Part shown: one piece after another, positions 57,489 to 64,000 of the stretch | Layout: each line of letters opens with the position of its first letter | Numbering within the stretch: position 1 is the stretch's first letter | DNA from: Neobacillus drentensis | GTDB lineage: Bacteria > Bacillota > Bacilli > Bacillales > Cytobacillaceae | NCBI RefSeq assembly: GCF_021560175.1 | Contig: NZ_CP091110.1 | Location: forward strand, 796,001-860,000 | Direction: 5' to 3' | Length of the DNA stretch: 64,000 nt | The notes under the pieces: generated by a model | What the model was told of the DNA's origin: nothing | Seen by the model: only the letters and a program-made list of their open reading frames with translations | Database searches by the model: none | Position numbers and translations under genes: made by a program

Positions 57489-58820
57489 ATGAAAAAATGG
57501 TTATCTTTGATTACTTTTACCATTTTAATTATAAGTAGTTCCTTGTATGCGCTATCTTTCCTTGGTACATTCTCTAGCAGTAAAACAGAAAATGTTGAAA
57601 AACCAAATAAAACCAACCCAATCGTGCTAACCTTCTGGCGCAATAATGGAAATGCAGCAGAAAATAAGGCATATGAAAAATTAGTTTCTTCTTTCGAAGC
57701 AGCTCATCCTGCTATTAAAGTTCATATGAAATCATTTTCTTATAGTGATTATGAAATAAGACTGCGAACCGAGCTTGCCACTGGAAACCCTCCGGATGTG
57801 CTGACGATTGACAGCCCGACCTTGGCTCTTTATGCTAATACAGGTTCATTATTATCACTCGATTCATATATGAGAAAAGAGGGACATATTGAGGATATCC
57901 CTGAATCGACATTAAAAGGAATGAGTTTTCAGGGGGACATTTACTTGGCCCCGCTCGCTGAATCTAGTATTGCATTATTTTATAATAAGCGGCTTTTTAA
58001 AAAGGCAGGCATACCTTTTCCTTCAGGCGATCCCAATAAGCCAATGACATGGGAGGAAGTGCTGCAGATTGCCAAAAAACTAACCCATCCTGAAAAGGGA
58101 GTGTATGGGATTGATCCTGCAGATGGCTTTAATGATGGCGAGTCTCCCGCTTATTTTAAAATGCCTCTCCTTTGGCAGTTTGGAGCGGACGCGCTAAGTC
58201 CAGATGGTACAACTGCAAGCGGGTATTTGGATTCAAAAGAGGCATTAAAAGCCCTGCAATTTTATCAAGATTTATATTATAAAGATAAAGTTGCCGGTTT
58301 TGAATTACCGCCAGACCCATTTATATCAGGGAAACTCGCGATGGCTGTTCTTGGCTCTTGGGGATTGAAGGATTTGGAAAATAGTTCTGAGTTTAAATTA
58401 GGTGAAGATTTTGGAGTTGCCCCTTTGCCAAAAGAGAAGGTTCAAGTTGTTCCAAATGGAGGATGGGCCCTCGGTATCTCCTCCAAAACTAAATACTCAA
58501 CCGAAGCTTGGGAGTTTATCCAATATGTTACAAGTTATGAAGGGATAAAAATGTATGTCGAGGAAACAGGTGATATACCTGCTAGATACTCTGTTGCGAA
58601 AGACTTTCCTGAATTTAATCAATATCCTAAAAATATCTTTTTGCAACAAGCACAAAAATTTTCTAAAAACCGCCCGGTTACCGCGGCTTATCCTGTGATC
58701 AGCGATGCCCTAAAGACCTTATTTGAAGAAGTTGGACTTGGCGGAAATGATGTAGGGGCTTCAGCAAAAGAAGCGGTGGAGAAAATTAACACTAGTTTAA
58801 AACAAATACAAAATCCATAA
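57489..58820 (+). CDS. Type-1 solute-binding protein without a lipobox, in the kinase/regulator operon
   Basis: 443 residues with an N-terminal hydrophobic stretch (WLSLITFTILIISSSLYALSFL) but no Cys, so it is membrane-anchored or secreted rather than lipidated. The rest is a sugar-binding fold: IVLTFWRNNGNAAENKAYEKLVSSFEAAHP, NPPDVLTIDSPTLALYANTGSL, ALFYNKRLFKKAGIPFPSGDPNKPMTWEEVL, VPNGGWALGISSKTK. It directly follows the regulator and is separated from the permeases by a terminator. It may present a sugar to the kinase or work with an importer elsewhere; the first is inference. GGAAGGTGAGGG precedes the ATG. Confidence 0.88.
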   Translation: MKKWLSLITFTILIISSSLYALSFLGTFSSSKTENVEKPNKTNPIVLTFWRNNGNAAENKAYEKLVSSFEAAHPAIKVHMKSFSYSDYEIRLRTELATGNPPDVLTIDSPTLALYANTGSLLSLDSYMRKEGHIEDIPESTLKGMSFQGDIYLAPLAESSIALFYNKRLFKKAGIPFPSGDPNKPMTWEEVLQIAKKLTHPEKGVYGIDPADGFNDGESPAYFKMPLLWQFGADALSPDGTTASGYLDSKEALKALQFYQDLYYKDKVAGFELPPDPFISGKLAMAVLGSWGLKDLENSSEFKLGEDFGVAPLPKEKVQVVPNGGWALGISSKTKYSTEAWEFIQYVTSYEGIKMYVEETGDIPARYSVAKDFPEFNQYPKNIFLQQAQKFSKNRPVTAAYPVISDALKTLFEEVGLGGNDVGASAKEAVEKINTSLKQIQNP

Positions 58821-58825
58821 AAAGT

Positions 58826-58856
58826 AACCTCTAGTTCAAAACTAGAGGTTTTTTTA
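58826..58856 (+). terminator. Terminator after the kinase/regulator/binding-protein unit
   Basis: AACCTCTAGTT, loop CAA, AACTAGAGGTT, then TTTTTATTT. Confidence 0.94.
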
Positions 58857-58866
58857 TTTGTTCAAG

Positions 58867-58918
58867 TGTAACCGATTTCAAGTGCCGAAAATATTAAATA
58901 CCCTAAACCGAAAATATT
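58867..58918 (+). promoter_or_regulatory. Perfect cre site and direct repeats before the LplB-type importer operon
   Basis: TGTAACCGATTTCA (58867-58880) matches the cre consensus at all positions. CCGAAAATATT occurs twice, at 58885 and 58908, 23 bp apart, close to two helical turns, as expected for an AraC-type activator such as the regulator just upstream. No convincing -35/-10 pair was found; activator-dependent promoters are often weak. Confidence 0.65.
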
Positions 58919-58991
58919 GAAATATTCATAGGAGTCATTTTGTTAAAGTAAAGTCACAAGAAGAAAATACCCCTGAGAGGAGGAAGCAATT

Positions 58992-59963
58992 GTGGAACAG
59001 ATATACCAAAAGGTAGAGAATGGTTCAAACGAAGTAAGGAAAGCAGAAGCGGGCACCAAAATGTCGAGGAATTTAAAGTATATGAAGACCAATTATCAAT
59101 TATATCTCCTTGTTCTTCCAGCCTTAATCCTGCTTATTATTTTTAAATATGTACCCATGTACGGAGCCATCATTGCCTTCAAAGATTTTAATCCACTACA
59201 AGGAATTATGGGTAGTCCGTGGATTGGATGGAAGAATTTCGAGAAGTTTATGAGCACCCCAGATTTTATGGATCTCTTAAAGAACACCTTAAAATTAAGT
59301 GCCTTTGGATTGATATTTGGCTTTCCTGTACCTATTATTCTAGCACTTATGATTCATCGAATTAAAAGAGTGTCCATTAAGAAAAATATTCAATTAGTCT
59401 TATATGCTCCAAATTTTATTTCAGTCGTTGTTGTAGTTGGGATCGTTTTTATTTTCCTATCACCGGTTGGACCTGTTAATCGATTCATCACTTTTTTGGG
59501 TGGAGACAGTATCTCTTTCATGACAGAACCTAGTTATTTCAGGTCGATCTATATTATAAGTGACATTTGGCAATTTGCAGGTTGGGCCTCGATTGTTTAT
59601 TTAGCAGCACTTTCCAATGTAAGCCAAGACTTAATTGATGCTGCAAAAATAGATGGAGCTAATATATTGAAGCAAATACGTCATATCGATTTGCCAACGA
59701 TTAAACCGATTATGGTGATTCAATTTATTTTAGCTGCCGGAAACATCATGAGCCTTGGGTTTGAAAAAGCGTATTTATTGCAAACATCAATGAACCTTCC
59801 TACATCTGAAATATTGCCAACCTATGTTTATAAAATTGGCTTGCAAATGGGGGACTATGGTTACTCAACAGCAATTGGGCTTTTCAACGCCGTGATTAAT
59901 GTCATTTTACTAATCAGCGTTAACCAAATCGTAAAACGGTTAAACGAAGGAGAAGGTATATAA
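58992..59963 (+). CDS. ABC transporter permease, LplB type
   Basis: 323 residues with six membrane segments. YQLYLLVLPALILLIIFKYVPMYGAIIAFKDFNP is the signature LplB/YtcP-partner opening, and the EAA loop is IDAAKIDGANILKQIRHIDLPTIKP. This subfamily imports oligo- or polysaccharide fragments in Bacillus and Paenibacillus. GTG 58992 starts behind GAGGAGGAA. First gene of a permease, permease, lipoprotein operon, preceded by cre. Confidence 0.93.
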   Translation: MEQIYQKVENGSNEVRKAEAGTKMSRNLKYMKTNYQLYLLVLPALILLIIFKYVPMYGAIIAFKDFNPLQGIMGSPWIGWKNFEKFMSTPDFMDLLKNTLKLSAFGLIFGFPVPIILALMIHRIKRVSIKKNIQLVLYAPNFISVVVVVGIVFIFLSPVGPVNRFITFLGGDSISFMTEPSYFRSIYIISDIWQFAGWASIVYLAALSNVSQDLIDAAKIDGANILKQIRHIDLPTIKPIMVIQFILAAGNIMSLGFEKAYLLQTSMNLPTSEILPTYVYKIGLQMGDYGYSTAIGLFNAVINVILLISVNQIVKRLNEGEGI

Positions 59964-59987
59964 ATCTACTAGATGGAGGTGAGAGGT

Positions 59988-60872
59988 ATGTTTAAGCATC
60001 AAACGAGGGCTGATAAAGCCATCTTAACAACAAACGGGATTATCCTGACCTTAATCGTATTTGCTATTTTAATCCCATTAATTTATGTCATTTTGGCATC
60101 GTTTACAAATCCAGCAACTTTGTTAAACAGTGGGATTACCCTTAATCCATCCAAATGGACACTTCAGGGATACTTACGAGTATTTAAAGATGGATCACTA
60201 TTAATAGGTTTTAGGAATTCACTTTTTTACTCCACTGCTTTTTCGATTATTTCAGTCACAATCACGTTATTCGCCGCTTATCCATTATCAAGGAAGGATT
60301 TTGTCGGCAGAAAACTGATGATGACTCTCTTTATTATAACGATGTTTTTTGGCGGGGGATTAATCCCAACGTATCTGCTAGTCAAAAATTTAAATATGCT
60401 GGATACGATTTGGGCCATTTTATTACCAGGTGCTGTAAATGTATGGAACATTATTTTAGCAAGAGCCTACTTTCAAGGCATTCCAGATGAATTACGAGAA
60501 GCCGCTATTGTTGACGGTACATCGGAAATCCAGTTTTTCTTTAAAATATTGCTTCCACTAAGTAAACCAATCATAGCTGTGTTAGTGTTATATCAATTTG
60601 TCGCACAGTGGAATTCTTATTTTGATGCCATGATTTATTTAAAGAGCGAGAATTTACAGCCCTTACAAATTGTCCTTCGATCCATTCTTGTTCAAATGCA
60701 GCCTAGACCTGGCATGATTCAAGACGCACAAAACACAGCCCAGCTGCAGCAAATTGCGGAAATGGTCAAGTATTCAAGTATTGTCATTTCCAGTTTGCCG
60801 CTAATAATAATATATCCATTCTTCCAAAAGTACTTTGAAAAAGGAGTAATGGTGGGTTCAATAAAGGGTTAA
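59988..60872 (+). CDS. ABC transporter permease, LplC/YtcP type
   Basis: 294 residues. NGIILTLIVFAILIPLIYVILASFTNPATLLNSG opens it; FGGGLIPTYLLVKNLNMLDTIWAILLPGAVNVWNIILARAYF and the EAA loop REAAIVDGTSEIQFFFKILLPLSKP are family hallmarks. GGAGGTGA fits the ATG at 59988; the ATG at 59973 lies at the edge of that site. Ends VMVGSIKG, the usual C-terminus. Coupled closely to the lplB-type gene. Confidence 0.93.
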   Translation: MFKHQTRADKAILTTNGIILTLIVFAILIPLIYVILASFTNPATLLNSGITLNPSKWTLQGYLRVFKDGSLLIGFRNSLFYSTAFSIISVTITLFAAYPLSRKDFVGRKLMMTLFIITMFFGGGLIPTYLLVKNLNMLDTIWAILLPGAVNVWNIILARAYFQGIPDELREAAIVDGTSEIQFFFKILLPLSKPIIAVLVLYQFVAQWNSYFDAMIYLKSENLQPLQIVLRSILVQMQPRPGMIQDAQNTAQLQQIAEMVKYSSIVISSLPLIIIYPFFQKYFEKGVMVGSIKG

Positions 60873-60909
60873 AAAATTAATTTTAAACTATTAAATGGGG
60901 TGAAAGATC

Positions 60910-62544
60910 ATGAAGAAAAAGAAAAAGATGAGTTTTTTAATAACAGCAGCGCTCGTTACAAGTTTACTAGCTTCAGGTTGTTCGAATTCCGCCAGTTCGA
61001 AAAAAGAGGCAGATGGGGCTAATTCATCACCAAAGTATGAACTGAAAAATATCAATTTTCCATTAGATAAAAAGGTGACACTTAAATTTTTAACACAAAG
61101 TTCACCAATTGCGCCAAAGGATCCAAATGATAAATTAATTTGGAAAAGAGTAGAAAAAGATACAAATGTTCATATCGATTGGACGAATTATCCTTGGGAA
61201 CAATTTGGAGATAAAAGAAACTTGGAGCTTGCTAGCGGCGACCTGCCGGATGCCGTTTTTCATGCTGGCTTAAGTGATAATGATATTCTGAGATACGCGA
61301 AACAAGGAGTTATTGTCCCTGTAGAAACACTAATTGATAAATATATGCCAAATTTCAAGAAAGTTCTAGATACTCGTCCGGAATATAAAAAATTAATCAC
61401 TGCTTCGGATGGACATATCTATTCCTTCCCATGGATCGAGGAACTTGGCAGTGGGAAAGAAGCGATTCAAGCGTTAGATGACATACCTTGGATTAATAAG
61501 AAATGGTTAGATGAGTTAGGTTTAAAAATGCCGACAACTACTGATGAGTTAGAAAAAGTCTTAATTGCGTTTAAAGAAAAGAAGCCTGAGGGGAAAAATG
61601 ATATCATTCCGATGTCGTTCATGATCAACCATGGCGGTGAAGATCCGGCTATGCTCTTAGGTGCCTTCGGATCAGGCGATAACTATGATCATTATGTAGT
61701 ATCTGAAGATAAGAAAGTCATGTATACAGCAAACCAAGAGGGATATAAAAAGGGAATCGAATGGCTTCACCAGCTGCAGCAAAAGGGTTTAATCGATAAG
61801 GAGGCCTTTACCCAAGATTGGAATACGTATGTGGCCAAAGGGAAAAACGGTCGCTACGGCTTATACTTTACATGGGACAGAGCCAATATTTCTGGTAATA
61901 ATGAAGATTATGTTCCACTTCCTCCATTAAAAGGACCAGATGGGCAGATCAATGTAGCAAGGACCAATGGATATGGTTTTGATAGGGGCCGAATGGTCGT
62001 AACAAGTGCAAACAAGAATCTTGAATTAACAGCAAAATGGATTGACAAGGCTTATGAACCAATTCAATCTGTACAAAATAACTGGGGTACTTATGGAGAT
62101 AAGAAGCAACAAAATATCTTTGAACTTACCAGCAATGGTTCTCTAAAACATTTACCGCTTGGTTCCGCTTCACCTTGGGATATAAGACAAAAAACAAATG
62201 TTGATGGACCTTTGGCCGTTTTAAATAACTACTATGGAACGGTAACGACCATGCCAGATGATGCTGCTTGGAGACTTGATATCCTGCATAAAATATATGT
62301 TCCTTTTATGAAAGCAACCTATAATTATCCACCAATTTTCTTAAGTAAAGACAATCAAGATCAATTAACACAACTAGAGACAGTGGTAAAACCATATGTG
62401 GAAAGAAAGAAAGCTGAATGGATTTTAAAAGGCGGTATTGAAAAACAATGGGACGACTATTTAAAACAATTGGACAAAAACGGACTTCCAAAACTATTAG
62501 ACATTAAACAAAAAGCTCTAGATAAGTATAATGCTGGGGAATAA
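60910..62544 (+). CDS. ABC transporter solute-binding lipoprotein, LplA/LipO type
   Basis: 544 residues. The lipoprotein signal MKKKKKMSFLITAALVTSLLASGC puts the lipid on Cys24. The large binding domain (LKFLTQSSPIAPKDPNDKLIWKRVEKDTNVHIDW; DLPDAVFHAGLSDNDILRYAKQGVIVPVETLIDKYMPN; SFPWIEELGSGKEAI; YGFDRGRMVVTSANK) is the long LipO/YtcQ class that pairs with LplBC permeases. The following fructokinase and GH32 genes suggest fructo-oligosaccharides as ligand. GGGGTGAAAG precedes the ATG. Confidence 0.92.
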   Translation: MKKKKKMSFLITAALVTSLLASGCSNSASSKKEADGANSSPKYELKNINFPLDKKVTLKFLTQSSPIAPKDPNDKLIWKRVEKDTNVHIDWTNYPWEQFGDKRNLELASGDLPDAVFHAGLSDNDILRYAKQGVIVPVETLIDKYMPNFKKVLDTRPEYKKLITASDGHIYSFPWIEELGSGKEAIQALDDIPWINKKWLDELGLKMPTTTDELEKVLIAFKEKKPEGKNDIIPMSFMINHGGEDPAMLLGAFGSGDNYDHYVVSEDKKVMYTANQEGYKKGIEWLHQLQQKGLIDKEAFTQDWNTYVAKGKNGRYGLYFTWDRANISGNNEDYVPLPPLKGPDGQINVARTNGYGFDRGRMVVTSANKNLELTAKWIDKAYEPIQSVQNNWGTYGDKKQQNIFELTSNGSLKHLPLGSASPWDIRQKTNVDGPLAVLNNYYGTVTTMPDDAAWRLDILHKIYVPFMKATYNYPPIFLSKDNQDQLTQLETVVKPYVERKKAEWILKGGIEKQWDDYLKQLDKNGLPKLLDIKQKALDKYNAGE

Positions 62545-62578
62545 GTTAGTAGATTATTAAATTAAAGAATGACCTTCC

Positions 62579-62619
62579 AAGCCGAAACAGAATTTCGTTT
62601 CTGTTCGGCTTATTTTTTA
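62579..62619 (+). terminator. Terminator after the importer genes
   Basis: AAGCCGAA-a-CAGAA pairs with TTCTG-TTCGGCTT, followed by ATTTTTTAT. Read-through or another promoter would be needed for the kinase and GH32 genes. Confidence 0.85.
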
Positions 62620-62638
62620 TAAAGTTAGGTGAGTAGAT

Positions 62639-63619
62639 ATGTTTGATGTAACGGCATTGGGTGAAGTATTGATAGACTTTACACCAGCAGGGAAATCAGA
62701 AAGTGGTGAAGTTCAGTTTGAAAGGAATCCAGGAGGAGCCCCAGCAAATGTTCTTGCAGCACTAGCTAAGTTAGGAAAAAAAACTGCGTTTATTGGTAAG
62801 GTAGGTAATGATCAGTTTGGTCATTATTTACATTCTGTATTAAGTAAGAATGACATTAACACGAAAGGCCTTGTGTTCTCGAATGAGATAAATACCACAC
62901 TAGCTTTTGTCCATTTAGATGAACAAGGGGATCGGTCTTTCAGTTTTTATCGTAATCCTGGGGCAGATATGATGCTAAAGGAGCAAGAAGTCAATCTAGA
63001 GTTAATAGATCATACGCGAATCTTCCATTTCGGGTCGATATCAATGACACACGAACCTGCTGCTTCTGCCACTTTAATGGCGATTAAGTATGCGAAAGAA
63101 AAGGGTCATCTCATCTCTTTTGATCCTAATTTAAGAGTGAATCTTTGGGAGAGTTTAAGTCATGCAAAGGCTATGTTTAATGTAGGTTTACAATATGCCA
63201 ATGTTTTAAAAATATCTGAAGAGGAGCTTGAATTTATCTCCGGCTCGAAAGACCCTCATACGGGAACGGATTATATTTATAAACAATACCATACCGAATT
63301 AATCTTCGTTACGATGGGGGCTGAGGGTTGCTATTTTCGATTAGGAGAAAAAGTAGGGAAATGCAGTGGTTATAAGGTGGAGTCAATCGATACAACAGGT
63401 GCAGGAGATGCCTTTTTAGCGGGCATCCTTTATCAAATACTTGAGAATAATCGTTTGCTATCTAATTTGAGTTTGGAAGATGTAGAGCAAATGGTATCAT
63501 TTGCAAATGCGGTAGGAGCATTAGCAACAACGAAAAAAGGGGCGATCCCGGCTATGCCATCCGTGGAAGAAATTAATGCATTAAGAGACAACCAAATTCT
63601 ATGTGAACAGGAGAATTGA
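62639..63619 (+). CDS. PfkB family fructokinase
   Basis: 326 residues with the bacterial fructokinase pattern: VTALGEVLIDFTPAG, ERNPGGAPANVLAALAKLG, FYRNPGADMML, SFDPNLRVNLW and SIDTTGAGDAFLAGI (catalytic Asp). It phosphorylates fructose to fructose-6-phosphate. It is the second PfkB kinase in the window and only distantly similar to the one at 51461. AGGTGAG precedes the ATG. The GH32 gene follows by 6 bp. Confidence 0.92.
   Translation: MFDVTALGEVLIDFTPAGKSESGEVQFERNPGGAPANVLAALAKLGKKTAFIGKVGNDQFGHYLHSVLSKNDINTKGLVFSNEINTTLAFVHLDEQGDRSFSFYRNPGADMMLKEQEVNLELIDHTRIFHFGSISMTHEPAASATLMAIKYAKEKGHLISFDPNLRVNLWESLSHAKAMFNVGLQYANVLKISEEELEFISGSKDPHTGTDYIYKQYHTELIFVTMGAEGCYFRLGEKVGKCSGYKVESIDTTGAGDAFLAGILYQILENNRLLSNLSLEDVEQMVSFANAVGALATTKKGAIPAMPSVEEINALRDNQILCEQEN

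Positions 63620-64000
<381 letters not shown>

Overview
The window reads as chromosomal DNA from a low-GC Gram-positive bacterium of the Bacillaceae (Bacillus, Neobacillus or Mesobacillus-like; the genus cannot be fixed by reading alone). The signs are AGGAGG-type ribosome binding sites, frequent TTG and GTG starts, CcpA-type cre sites, LicT/RAT antitermination, a preQ1-I riboswitch before queT, a thermolysin-type neutral protease, and small families typical of Bacillus (YezD, YjbI, DUF3231, DUF4395, YqzG/YhdC). There is no rRNA, tRNA, phage, transposase, CRISPR array or plasmid gene. No replication origin was recognised.

Layout. 1-7.2 kb: small housekeeping and accessory genes, with several broken ones (a pentapeptide-repeat protein with an in-frame stop, a frameshifted DUF4395 protein, a remnant of a glutathionyl-hydroquinone reductase) and an MFS efflux gene behind an attenuator-like leader. 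7.2-11.8 kb: a sulfate/thiosulfate ABC transporter operon (yezD, binding protein, cysT, cysW, cysA) with two terminator-like leader hairpins. 11.9-27 kb: ordinary single genes (hydrolase, diguanylate cyclase, flavin reductase, neutral protease, a His/Gly/Tyr repeat protein, an MBL-fold/TetR pair with twin operators, nucleases, DinB and VOC proteins, queT). 27-33.7 kb: an aryl-beta-glucoside locus (licT, PTS EIIBCA, two GH1 phospho-beta-glucosidases) with three RAT/terminator modules. 33.8-37.8 kb: a frameshifted SWIM-domain gene, an aldo/keto reductase, a paired SMR exporter and truncated haemoglobin YjbI. 37.8-64 kb: a carbohydrate island with three ABC importers that lack their own ATPase, two YesM/YesN-type two-component systems, a LacI regulator, a GH36 alpha-galactosidase, sucrose phosphorylase, two PfkB sugar kinases and the start of a GH32 fructosidase.

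How the genes fit together. The LacI operon (44.8-53.9 kb) reads as a raffinose-family pathway: import, release of galactose by GH36, phosphorolysis of the resulting sucrose to glucose-1-phosphate and fructose, then phosphorylation of fructose. The following block (54-64 kb) looks like a fructan or fructo-oligosaccharide system: a histidine kinase/response regulator pair with an adjacent solute-binding protein, an LplB/LplC/LplA-type importer, fructokinase and a GH32 enzyme. All three importers would need a shared MsmX-type ATPase encoded elsewhere.

The least conventional sequence-level features are three separate minisatellites with different sequences but the same 52-bp period (start of window, between the GH1 genes, and after the alpha-galactosidase). 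Others are a 161-bp tandem duplication whose hairpins are conserved by compensating changes, and the MFS leader with a three-codon upstream reading frame. No feature here is clearly a new defence or mobile system.
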